Assembly (NCBI GenBank): GCA_035524095.1
Contig: DATKPK010000233.1
Location: forward strand, 1-11,563
Source: DATJUF01 sp035524095
Lineage (GTDB): Bacteria; Desulfobacterota; Binatia; Binatales; Binataceae
DNA: 11,563 bases
Direction: 5' to 3'
How positions within the stretch are numbered: the stretch's first letter is position 1; every line of letters begins with the position of its first letter. This document shows positions 1-7,152 of the stretch, in pieces. A program made the position numbers and the translations under genes. Below the pieces are notes generated by a model that worked only from the letters and a program-made list of their open reading frames with translations, was not told the DNA's origin and did no database searches.

Positions 1-1344
1 TATCTTTCGCGCCAGGATGCGGTCGAATCCAACGCCCGTACTTATGCGCGCAAACTGCGTCTCGCCATCACCCGCGCTCGCGGAGTGATGGTCGAGGACG
101 CCGACGGCCGCACCTACTACGATTGTCTCGCAGGGGCTGGAACTCTAGCCCTTGGCCATAACCATCCCTTCGTGCTCGCAGCTCTTCATCGTGCGATCGA
201 GGAAGGTCTCCCTTTCCAGACTCTCGATCTGACCACTCCGGTCAAGGACGCTTTCACTGAAGCGCTGCTGGCCACCCTTCCGGAGGGCTTCCGCAAGCGC
301 GCACGCATCCAGTTCTGCAGCCCCGCCGGCACCGATGCGATTGAGGCGGCACTCAAGCTAGTGATGACCGCTACCGGCCGGCGGACGATCCTTGTCTTTC
401 GCGGTGGCTATCACGGCATGACCCAGGGTGCGCTCGGCCTGATGGGCAACCTCTCCGCCAAAGGCAATCTTCCTGGCCTGATTCCTGGTGGGCAATTCCT
501 TCCCTATCCATATTCTTACCGTTGCCCCTTCGGCGTTGGAGGGGCTGCCACGGCCAGATTGTCCGCCGCGCAGGTCCGTTCACTCCTCGACGATCCGGAG
601 GGCGGTGTGCTGGCGGCTGGACTGCTCACCGAAATCGTCCAGGGTGAGGGCGGCGTGATTCCGGCGCCCGACGAATGGATTCTTGAGGTTCGGTCAATTA
701 CCAAGGCTCACAGCGTTCCTCTAATTTTTGATGAGGTGCAGACCGGATGGGGCCGCACTGGCCGCCTCTACGCATTCGAGCATTCGGGGATGACGCCCGA
801 TGTCCTCGTTCTCTCCAAAGCGATCGGAGGCGGATTACCGCTCGCGGTGATCATTTACGATCAATCGCTCGACGTCTGGAATCCTGGTGCTCACGCTGGC
901 ACTTTCCGGGGCAACCAGCTCGCAATGGCCGCCGGACTCGCCACACTCCGTATCATCCAGGAGGAAGATCTCGCGTCGCGTGCTGCCGTGATGGGCGAGC
1001 GGATGCAAACACATCTCCGCGCCGTCCAGGCGGAATTGCCATTCGTCGGCGATGTGCGCGGGCGCGGTTTGATGATAGGCGCCGAAATCGTCAATCCTGA
1101 AGGCATCCCCGATTCGCTTGGTCATCCGCCCGCCGACGGCACCATCGCCAGTTCTATCCAGCAGGAATGCCTGCAACGCGGCCTCATTCTCGAGCTGGGC
1201 GGCCGCTACGGCGCTGTCGCACGTTTCCTGCCACCGCTGATCATTTCGCGTGATCAGGTCGATTCGGTCTGCGAAATCTTTCGGGAAGCCTGTCTTGCCG
1301 TTCACCATCGGCGGGTCGGGCGGCCCTTCGCCTTGAGTAATTGA
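1..1344 (+). CDS. dat: Diaminobutyrate--2-oxoglutarate aminotransferase (5' partial)
   Basis: This class III PLP aminotransferase is predicted to convert L-aspartate 4-semialdehyde plus glutamate to L-2,4-diaminobutyrate in the cytoplasm. The frame is open from base 1, and the first residues (YLSRQDAVESNARTYARKL) already match the conserved N-terminal region of DABA aminotransferases, so the true start lies upstream. The ATG at 85 is internal. Visible family marks are the DCLAGAGTLALGHNHP segment, the cofactor-aspartate motif FDEVQTGWGRTG (Asp at fragment residue 244) and the PLP lysine in LSKAIGGGLPLAV (fragment residue 273). The C-terminus is complete. The decarboxylase follows directly, and this dat-ddc pairing separates it from ectoine-type EctB, which sits with ectA and ectC. 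Homologues include Acinetobacter Dat and RhbA of rhizobactin synthesis. The reaction class is very secure. The substrate rests on similarity and neighbour. Confidence 0.9.
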   Translation, partial: YLSRQDAVESNARTYARKLRLAITRARGVMVEDADGRTYYDCLAGAGTLALGHNHPFVLAALHRAIEEGLPFQTLDLTTPVKDAFTEALLATLPEGFRKRARIQFCSPAGTDAIEAALKLVMTATGRRTILVFRGGYHGMTQGALGLMGNLSAKGNLPGLIPGGQFLPYPYSYRCPFGVGGAATARLSAAQVRSLLDDPEGGVLAAGLLTEIVQGEGGVIPAPDEWILEVRSITKAHSVPLIFDEVQTGWGRTGRLYAFEHSGMTPDVLVLSKAIGGGLPLAVIIYDQSLDVWNPGAHAGTFRGNQLAMAAGLATLRIIQEEDLASRAAVMGERMQTHLRAVQAELPFVGDVRGRGLMIGAEIVNPEGIPDSLGHPPADGTIASSIQQECLQRGLILELGGRYGAVARFLPPLIISRDQVDSVCEIFREACLAVHHRRVGRPFALSN

Positions 1345-1352
1345 GTATCGGT

Positions 1353-2849
1353 ATGTCCCCATTTGACCGCGATTTTCTCTCCGCGACGCCCGCCGGCAGA
1401 CACGCCTACGCCACGGCCATGACCGCCGCCGAGGCGGTCATCCAGCGCGATCTGGCCTCGCTGACAGGTCCATATCAAGGCCCTTCGGCGACTGACCTCG
1501 CACGGCTCATAGGCGATCTTGACGTCTGTCCCGAGGAAGGGCACGGACTTGAGCCAACCCTCGACTTAGTCGGCCGTCTCATACTGCGCAACTCGATCGT
1601 GGTCTCAGACCCCGCCTGTCTTGGCCATCTTCATTGCGCGCCACTGATTCCAGCACTCGCCGCCGAAGCTTTGATCGCCGCAGCTAATCAATCGATGGAT
1701 TCCTGGGATCAGGCTCCTGCCGCCAGCTATCTTGAGCAGCGCGTCATTGATTGGCTCTGCGAACTCTTCGGATTTGGTCCGGCGGCCGATGGCCTCTTCA
1801 CCAGTGGCGGCACCCAATCCAATTTTATGGGGCTGATGCTTGCCCGCGACGCCTTCGCCGAGCAGGTCTGTGGATGGCGCATTCAAGACCACGGCTTGCC
1901 GTCCACGTCCTCCCGCTTTCGCATTCTCTGCTCCGAAGATGCACATTTCTCTGTCCGCCAGTCCGCCGCGATTCTCGGCCTCGGGCAGAACGCCGTCGTT
2001 CCGGTTCCGGTGGACGCCCATCGGCGCATTGATGTGGCCGAGGCGGCGAATCTCATCAACGATCTTCGCAAAAACGGCGCGCAGCCGATTGCAATCGCCG
2101 CCACCGCCGGCACTACCGATTGCGGCGCGATTGATCCGCTACCCGAACTCGCCGCGCTCGCCCGAGCTTACGGCGTCTGGCTTCACGTCGATGCCGCTTA
2201 CGCCGGCGCGCTCATCCTCAGCGACCGCCATCGCTCCAAACTTGCAGGCATCAACCTGGCTGATTCTATCGCGATCGACTTTCACAAGCTTTTCTATCAG
2301 CCGATTAGCTGCAGCGCTTTCCTCGTCCGCGACCGCTCCGCGTTCAATCTAATTCGGCTCCATGCCAGCTATCTCAATCCCGAATCGAACGAGACTGCTG
2401 GAGTGCTCGACCTCGTGACCAAATCAATTCAGACTACACGCCGATTTGACGGTCTCAAGCCGTTCGTCTCGCTTCACTCACTCGGCCGCAAACGGATCGC
2501 CGCTATGATCGACACGACGATCGAGGTGGCGCAGGCAGCAGCATCGTTGATCGCCGCGGATCCTGATCTAGAGCTTGCGCTGCCGCCTTCGCTTAATGCC
2601 CTGATGCTGCGTTTCTGCCCACCCAACATGACACCCGGAGCGGTCACGGACCAAAGGATCGACGCTATCAATCTCGCGATCCAGCAGCGGTTGTTACTCG
2701 AAGGTCATGCGATGCTTGCCCGCACAGAGTTCCGCGGCCGCGTCTTTATGAAAATCACGCTGCTCAATCCTCGCACCACTATCGCCAACATCGAATCTAT
2801 CCTCGCGCGCCTTAAGGTCTTTGGCCGCGCGGCATTAGCGAACCACTGA
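1353..2849 (+). CDS. ddc: L-2,4-diaminobutyrate decarboxylase
   Basis: This group II PLP-dependent decarboxylase is predicted to turn L-2,4-diaminobutyrate into 1,3-diaminopropane. The product is 498 residues, near the usual size for the family. It carries the PLP-stacking histidine in SEDAHFSVRQSA (His198), the HVDAAYAG motif with the cofactor-binding aspartate (Asp280), and the catalytic lysine in DFHKLFYQP (Lys312). The start chosen is ATG 1353, 8 nt after the aminotransferase stop. A TTG at 1341 that overlaps that stop is in frame and would add four residues. Neither has a strong Shine-Dalgarno sequence, though GAG lies about 7 nt before the ATG. Tight coupling implies co-transcription and likely translational coupling with dat. 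The product could feed norspermidine/polyamine synthesis or a siderophore such as rhizobactin 1021. No later pathway gene is in the window. Its last 38 bases overlap the 3' end of the opposing membrane-protein gene. Confidence 0.92.
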   Translation: MSPFDRDFLSATPAGRHAYATAMTAAEAVIQRDLASLTGPYQGPSATDLARLIGDLDVCPEEGHGLEPTLDLVGRLILRNSIVVSDPACLGHLHCAPLIPALAAEALIAAANQSMDSWDQAPAASYLEQRVIDWLCELFGFGPAADGLFTSGGTQSNFMGLMLARDAFAEQVCGWRIQDHGLPSTSSRFRILCSEDAHFSVRQSAAILGLGQNAVVPVPVDAHRRIDVAEAANLINDLRKNGAQPIAIAATAGTTDCGAIDPLPELAALARAYGVWLHVDAAYAGALILSDRHRSKLAGINLADSIAIDFHKLFYQPISCSAFLVRDRSAFNLIRLHASYLNPESNETAGVLDLVTKSIQTTRRFDGLKPFVSLHSLGRKRIAAMIDTTIEVAQAAASLIAADPDLELALPPSLNALMLRFCPPNMTPGAVTDQRIDAINLAIQQRLLLEGHAMLARTEFRGRVFMKITLLNPRTTIANIESILARLKVFGRAALANH

Positions 2850-3582
2850 TGGCATTGTCGTTCGGCAGACACAGTGCGGCGCCAAGCAGAAACATGAACG
2901 CAGCTGCCGATCCGATCCATTCCCAGAATCCCAAATGCCACAGCGCTCGATTCTCTATCGAGCGATAGACCGGATTCGGCCATCGGAGGTGCACGGCTGC
3001 CAGCAGGCGCAGTACAACGATGAGAAGCGCAGGCGGCACCGTCAGATTCCACATGAGCAGAGTTCGGCGCAAGTAATCGCTTTCGTTCGCACGAACGGCC
3101 AACCCTCTCAGCGCGCATAGGTAAAAGACTGCCATTCCGAGGCCGGCGCAGATTCCCGCTCCGCGCGCAAAGAAGTCGTGATAGGGCTGCGCGACGATCA
3201 GACCGCCTAAGATCAGGCTCACGGCTCCCGCACCAAATATCAGAGATCCGATTGACGCCACGACAGGAGAACCAGCACGAATCCGATTTCTTATGTAACC
3301 GGCAAAGGGAATCATCGCCGCACCCGCCACCGCTACACCGGCCGCTCCAATCGCGTGATAGCGCGGATTATTCCTCGGATATAGCAGCTTCGACATCGCC
3401 CTGGTGCGCCAGTCGAAGGGCCCCGGAAACAACCAGATTGCAAGTGTCAGGCTGCCGAAATATGACAGTCCAATAAGGGGAATCAAGACCCATAGAAGAG
3501 TCCGCTGTTTCAGTCTGCCTGCGCAAAAATCGCTCAGATACGAAATACTAGTGCGCATCCGATTCGCGAACTCGCTATTCAT
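2812..3582 (-). CDS. Six-helix membrane protein, DUF998-like
   Basis: This 256-residue integral membrane protein has no function I can assign. Hydrophobic segments suggest six helices at about residues 29-52, 77-97, 107-130, 142-163, 174-198 and 215-239. A conserved-looking loop after helix 1 (FPGPFDWRTRAMSKLLYP) resembles the DUF998 family, which has no known activity. The start ATG at 3582 has GGCGGA about 7 nt upstream as a modest ribosome site. An in-frame ATG at codon 9 is an alternative. It lies 128 bp downstream of the TonB receptor on the same strand, with no clear terminator between, so read-through is possible. Its last 12 codons and stop lie antisense over the end of the decarboxylase gene. 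The family call is tentative. The existence of the gene is well supported by its length, its membrane pattern and the lack of a better frame. Confidence 0.75.
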   Translation of the reverse strand: MNSEFANRMRTSISYLSDFCAGRLKQRTLLWVLIPLIGLSYFGSLTLAIWLFPGPFDWRTRAMSKLLYPRNNPRYHAIGAAGVAVAGAAMIPFAGYIRNRIRAGSPVVASIGSLIFGAGAVSLILGGLIVAQPYHDFFARGAGICAGLGMAVFYLCALRGLAVRANESDYLRRTLLMWNLTVPPALLIVVLRLLAAVHLRWPNPVYRSIENRALWHLGFWEWIGSAAAFMFLLGAALCLPNDNAISGSLMPRGQRP

Positions 3583-3599
3583 CGCATCGTCCGCCGAGT

Positions 3600-3683
3600 C
3601 TATTTACTGAGCAGTTCTCCTCTCCTCTTTATATCCGTCGTATTCTTCACTCCGAGCCGATCCACCGTCTTCTCCTCGGCCAT
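3600..3683 (-). CDS. Possible 27-residue small ORF or leader peptide
   Basis: Between the TonB receptor stop and the membrane-protein start there is an ATG-to-TAG reading frame of 27 codons encoding a highly charged peptide (begins MAEEKTVDRLGVKN, ends KRRGELLSK). A purine run GAGAAG sits 5 nt before the ATG, a better ribosome site than that of the following gene, and the stop is 17 nt before that gene's ATG. This geometry suits a translated leader or coupling peptide. It has no recognisable family, and an ORF this short can occur by chance. Confidence 0.2.
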   Translation of the reverse strand: MAEEKTVDRLGVKNTTDIKRRGELLSK

Positions 3684-3710
3684 GCGATCTTCTCAGTTCT
3701 ATTTCTTTTT

Positions 3711-6200
3711 CTATTGGTTAATGGCTGGCAGGGGAATCGTCAGTGTGTCGTATACGGTAATACGCGGGCCGTATGCAGCCTGAAAAATGCCGATGCCTTC
3801 CGCCGGCCGAATCAAGTTTGTGCGGTCGAAGATATTCAGCAAAGTGATTCGGTTGGTCACTTCGCCGATATGCGGCAGATCGAAACCTCGCTGCGCGCTC
3901 AAATCCGTCTGTGTCACATGAGGTAACGATTCGAGGTCCGCAAAGCCGCCACGCAATCCACTGCTGTAGAGCGTGTCGAGACTGAACGACCAGGGTTTCC
4001 ATGAGTAAGTAATCCCGCCGCTCGCGCCGTACAGCGGCTGATGGTCGAGCACTATATAGTGGCGATCGATATAACCCAGTTCATCGGGATCGAAGTTGAA
4101 CTGTCCCGTCGCAACACCGGTCTGCATATTCCGTCCGATCGTAGTGCTGGCGTGAATCGACAAATCCTTGGTGGTATAGGTAATCGCGGTTTCAGTGCCC
4201 CAGATGTACCCGTGCTGATAATTGAAAGGCGCGAAGATGGGTACATCCCCAAACTGGCCGGTATCCAGATAGTGGTGGTTGTACTCATAAAAGGCGTCTT
4301 CAGAAACGGTGATGTGCCGGGTGAGCTGCTGGACAAAGCCGGCATCCCACTCGAGATCATCTTCGGTTTCTGGCGTGACGGTACCCGTTCCCGCAAATCC
4401 TGTGGTGCCGGCGAACGCCGCCGGCGCGCCTGGCGAGATGCCTTGGAAGCTCGGTACTTGCATGTAGCGAGCGAAGCCGGCATGCAGGGTCGTATCAGGC
4501 CGCAGCAGATATACGAAATTGATCGTTGGATCGATCTGATTTTGATAGGTAAAGCCGCTCAAACGATCCCAACGGACCCCCAGATTGACGCGTAGTTTCT
4601 CAGTGAGCTGCCACGTGTCCTCCAAATAGATGCCCGAAAGAAGATTGATCTTGTTGGCGTTATTGATCACCCGCACGGGAACGTTACTCGTTTGATCACC
4701 GGTCACATCATCGACTTTAAACACCAGCGAATCGTCGTCGGCTTCGACACCGTATTCACCAAGATAGAATCCCGCGCCGAGGGTTTGGTGGCCGAGTTGA
4801 TAGGTCAGGTCACCTTGCAGCGTATTGTCCAGGTCGCTGTGAAAGGCGTTCGAGGCGACACCTTGGTAAATGAGTTCACCGATGTTATCAGGTTCGAATT
4901 TCTGCGAGATATAGTGCGCCGCATAGGCAAGCTGATAACTAAGCCCGGTCGCGGGCGTCCCGTTCAATGACAGCATGCTCAGATAGTCGCGGAAATTGAG
5001 ATAGGAATTGATATGCGCCGATGGATACAGGTCGGCAGTAGACGCGGGAGGTGACGATACACAGGACGTGATACCGCCGAGGCAGAATTCGGGCGGGAGG
5101 TTCTCCTGGTTGGGCAATTGATTATCGCTGACTGCCATCGAGGTGAGCAGGCTCAGCCGTGTCGTTGGATTCAGATCATATGCGAAGAACCCGAAACCCT
5201 GACCCTGATTAGTATAATCGTGAATGGCGTCCGGGGCCGGCGTCGCGGAACTAAAAGCCGTATTGCTCTGACTATACAGTCCGCTGACATAGTAACTGAA
5301 CTTGCCCTCGCAGCCTCCATACTGGAAGCTGGGCTGAAGAGTGTCGCGCTGTCCCCCGTAGACGCTAACGCTACCGCCGGGCTGCGAACATCCATCCTTG
5401 GTCTGGATATCAACCACCCCGCCGGTCGCATAGCTGTAGCGCGACGGCAGAATGCCATCGAGCAAACTCAGACGATCGACAAACATCGGATTGATCATTG
5501 AGATGAAAGGCGGATTAGTATTGATGTCGAGTGGTACCATCACGCCGTTGATCTCATACTGAAATTGAGGACCCTCAGTATTCCGGATATGTATCTGCTG
5601 GTTTTGGTCTATCGCCACACCGGGCATTTGCGTGAGCACGTCGGTAATCGTCGTGTTTTCACCGCGCGGCAGGTCCTTAATATCCTGGGCGGTGACCGTG
5701 TATTTATTGGCGCCGGTGTATGAGACGCTATTCGGCCCTTGGATCATGCTGGCTTGTACGGGCACGGTCAGCGCGCTCTCAGCGCCGAGCACGATCGTGA
5801 GTGGTTGCTGCTCGTGGCTCGGATAGGCAACGACTTTGTCGGCAGCGTGAAAACCCGGTTTGGCCACCAGTACCACGTAGAGGCCGCCCTTCAAGGGTTC
5901 AACGGCGAACCGTCCGTTTGCTCCGCTGACGGTCCGCAGAATTGAAGCGCCACCGGCATTCTGCAGTTTGACTTCGGCGCCTGCCACCGGACGTCCAAGT
6001 GCATCGATGACGGTCCCGCTGATTGGTTGAGCGGCCCGGCAGCTTGCTGCTAGCAACACGACGGCGATGCTCGCTGCCGCTGCTATCTCTAACGCTTCAA
6101 ATATGAAGCGTCTCCAGCACCCTAAACGTGAGGCAAGTGCAGGTCGTGCAAATGGGATTTTCCTAAACACTATCGCCAGCCAGCACAGCAAGGCTTTCAT
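3711..6200 (-). CDS. TonB-dependent outer-membrane receptor with CarboxypepD_reg domain
   Basis: This 829-residue receptor probably imports a ligand across the outer membrane using TonB/ExbBD energy. In order: a long basic N-terminal stretch (1-31), a hydrophobic signal core (about 35-52) with likely cleavage near CRA-AQ (about 57), an Ig-like carboxypeptidase-regulatory domain (about 59-140, GTVIDALGRPVAGAEV), a TonB-box-like linker (ALTVPVQA), a plug (about 165-270, with ITDVLTQMPGVAI and GGVVDIQTKDG), then a beta barrel. Cysteine pairs 271/297 and 373/380 may brace plug-barrel or loop structures. The barrel ends TLTIPLPAINQ, without the usual terminal aromatic residue. The start is ATG 6200, with a GTG at codon 11 as alternative. 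There is no Shine-Dalgarno sequence and the promoter is immediately upstream. A Fur-box match in that promoter points to iron-regulated uptake. Type is sure; the ligand is unknown. Confidence 0.93.
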   Translation of the reverse strand: MKALLCWLAIVFRKIPFARPALASRLGCWRRFIFEALEIAAAASIAVVLLAASCRAAQPISGTVIDALGRPVAGAEVKLQNAGGASILRTVSGANGRFAVEPLKGGLYVVLVAKPGFHAADKVVAYPSHEQQPLTIVLGAESALTVPVQASMIQGPNSVSYTGANKYTVTAQDIKDLPRGENTTITDVLTQMPGVAIDQNQQIHIRNTEGPQFQYEINGVMVPLDINTNPPFISMINPMFVDRLSLLDGILPSRYSYATGGVVDIQTKDGCSQPGGSVSVYGGQRDTLQPSFQYGGCEGKFSYYVSGLYSQSNTAFSSATPAPDAIHDYTNQGQGFGFFAYDLNPTTRLSLLTSMAVSDNQLPNQENLPPEFCLGGITSCVSSPPASTADLYPSAHINSYLNFRDYLSMLSLNGTPATGLSYQLAYAAHYISQKFEPDNIGELIYQGVASNAFHSDLDNTLQGDLTYQLGHQTLGAGFYLGEYGVEADDDSLVFKVDDVTGDQTSNVPVRVINNANKINLLSGIYLEDTWQLTEKLRVNLGVRWDRLSGFTYQNQIDPTINFVYLLRPDTTLHAGFARYMQVPSFQGISPGAPAAFAGTTGFAGTGTVTPETEDDLEWDAGFVQQLTRHITVSEDAFYEYNHHYLDTGQFGDVPIFAPFNYQHGYIWGTETAITYTTKDLSIHASTTIGRNMQTGVATGQFNFDPDELGYIDRHYIVLDHQPLYGASGGITYSWKPWSFSLDTLYSSGLRGGFADLESLPHVTQTDLSAQRGFDLPHIGEVTNRITLLNIFDRTNLIRPAEGIGIFQAAYGPRITVYDTLTIPLPAINQ

Positions 6201-6208
6201 GGCGGCTA

Positions 6209-6237
6209 GTGATAATGAAAATGCTTCTCAATTTCAA
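6209..6237 (-). promoter_or_regulatory. Predicted sigma70-like promoter of the TonB receptor
   Basis: On the minus strand a -35 TTGAAA (6237-6232, 5/6 match) is followed by a 17-nt spacer and a -10 TATCAC (6214-6209, 4/6). Only 8 nt separate the -10 from the ATG at 6200, so transcription would start at or within 1-2 nt of the start codon. That agrees with the missing Shine-Dalgarno sequence and would give a leaderless mRNA. Confidence 0.45.
6211..6229 (-). promoter_or_regulatory. Fur box of the TonB receptor gene
   Basis: The plus strand reads GATAATGAAAATGCTTCTC, which matches 15 of 19 positions of the classical Fur consensus GATAATGATAATCATTATC. Mismatches are at positions 9, 13, 14 and 17. 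It starts 11 nt upstream of the receptor ATG and covers most of the promoter spacer and part of the -10, the expected place for iron-dependent repression. The match was counted by eye. Fur control itself is inferred. Confidence 0.72.
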
Positions 6238-6292
6238 GGAGCGCACCAAATAAATCTCACCGCTTCTTGGGACGCTCACTGTCCATCGAGAT

Positions 6293-6328
6293 GAGGGCTC
6301 TGTACGACAACAGTCGTATCCAGCCCTC
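6293..6328. repeat. Two-tier inverted repeat (stem-loop) between padR and the receptor
   Basis: GAGGGCT (6293-6299) pairs with AGCCCTC (6322-6328), and inside it TACGAC (6303-6308) pairs with GTCGTA (6313-6318) around an AACA loop, separated by a 3x3 internal loop. It lies downstream of the padR stop and upstream of the receptor promoter. No T-run follows on the minus strand, so it is not a classical intrinsic terminator. It could still end or protect the padR transcript. Confidence 0.45.
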
Positions 6329-6339
6329 TTGAATTATTT

Positions 6340-6360
6340 CCGCATTGTCCTCAAATGCGG
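6340..6360. repeat. Second stem-loop downstream of padR
   Basis: CCGCATT (6340-6346) and AATGCGG (6354-6360) form a perfect 7-bp stem around a 7-nt loop, 34 nt past the padR stop codon. With the hairpin at 6293-6328 it makes a tandem pair. There is no T-tract after it in the padR direction, so a role as padR 3' end is possible but not shown. Confidence 0.4.
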
Positions 6361-6393
6361 TCGGGAATTGTCCGGTTGCGAATTCTTGCCTCC

Positions 6394-7140
6394 CTATTCC
6401 CCTTGAGGCGCTGACGGCTTGCCGCTACGAATCTCGTCGATCGCCCGTCGCAGGATCGCAAAGATGCGGTTCTTTTCCTCCATCGTAGCCCCGATCTTTT
6501 CACGCAGGGCCGCCCGCAGATCGTCGCGTATCTGATGGAATTCCATCCGCGTCCGACGCCATTCGTTGCGCCGTTGATCCCGTTCTTCGCGGCCGCCCCG
6601 ACCGTGCCGATCATCGGCAAAATCCTCCGCCTCTTCATCCTCTTCGGCAAAACGGCGCTGGAAATGCGCCATCCGATCGCCGAATCGCGCGAGTCTCTCG
6701 AGTGTTTCGTCTGCACTCCGCCGATGCTCAGCTAGATAAGCCGCGCCCGCCTCGGTTATCCGATAAAGCTTTTTGTTCGCGTCCGCCTCGACCGCCGCAT
6801 GCCCCATCTCTTCCAGATAAGTGAGCGCTGGATAGACCATGCCGGGACTCGGTGTGTACATGCCGCTCGAATGGTCTTCTATCGCCTTGATAATCTCGTA
6901 CCCGTGCCGCGGCTTTTCGTTGAGCAAGATAAGGATGATCAACCGTAAATCGCCCGACGCGAGCACCCGCGCCGCCCGCATCCCTGGACCGCCCACCCAT
7001 CCATCCGCGAATCGCCCAAGAAAGCCTCCGCGCACGGCGAATCGTCCGTAACGTCGCCCGTCTTCTAGTCCGTAGGCGAATTGATCACCGTTGTGACGTG
7101 AACAGCCGTGCCATCGAGCAAATATATTTTCATAAAACAT
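6394..7140 (-). CDS. PadR-family transcriptional regulator, YqjI-like
   Basis: This 248-residue DNA-binding regulator has a PadR winged helix at about residues 61-140, with the conserved block LNEKPRHGYEIIKAIEDHSSGMYTPSPG (quoted in two parts: LNEKPRHGYEIIKAI and EDHSSGMYTPSPG) followed by the wing KKLYRITEAG. An Arg/Glu-rich helical tail, likely for dimerisation, completes the protein. The N-terminal extension before the domain and the GDLRLIIL entry resemble E. coli YqjI, a PadR protein whose repression is relieved by nickel and which controls a ferric-reductase gene. Here the extension holds His11, Cys13 and His16 (WHGCSRH), possible metal ligands, though it is far less His/Cys-rich than YqjI. 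ATG 7140 is preferred because homologues have a similar extension. No Shine-Dalgarno sequence is seen. A palindrome at the start codon suggests autoregulation. The Fur-box receptor downstream makes a metal-related role plausible. Confidence 0.9.
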   Translation of the reverse strand: MFYENIFARWHGCSRHNGDQFAYGLEDGRRYGRFAVRGGFLGRFADGWVGGPGMRAARVLASGDLRLIILILLNEKPRHGYEIIKAIEDHSSGMYTPSPGMVYPALTYLEEMGHAAVEADANKKLYRITEAGAAYLAEHRRSADETLERLARFGDRMAHFQRRFAEEDEEAEDFADDRHGRGGREERDQRRNEWRRTRMEFHQIRDDLRAALREKIGATMEEKNRIFAILRRAIDEIRSGKPSAPQGE

Positions 7141-7152
7141 ATCTTACGATAT
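7139..7152. promoter_or_regulatory. Palindromic operator candidate at the padR start
   Basis: The plus strand reads ATATC-TTAC-GATAT, a perfect 5-bp inverted repeat with a 4-nt centre. It overlaps the padR -10 and the first two bases of its start codon (read on the minus strand). GATAT-type AT-rich palindromes are typical of PadR/YqjI autoregulation as I recall, so binding by PadR itself is the natural guess. Confidence 0.5.

Noticed and set aside
51..60. dat as ectoine-pathway EctB
   Set aside because: The gene is followed by a diaminobutyrate decarboxylase, not ectA/ectC, and its N-terminal region reads like the Dat/RhbA group.
835..1362. 175-codon minus-strand frame across the aminotransferase
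   Set aside because: It is antisense to an intact, motif-rich enzyme gene and shows no family features of its own.
1605..2021. 138-codon minus-strand frame inside the decarboxylase
   Set aside because: Antisense shadow of the active-site half of a well recognised enzyme.
4041..4595. 184-codon plus-strand frame inside the TonB receptor gene
   Set aside because: It lies opposite a barrel-coding region with clear homology features. The long frame is a by-product of base composition.
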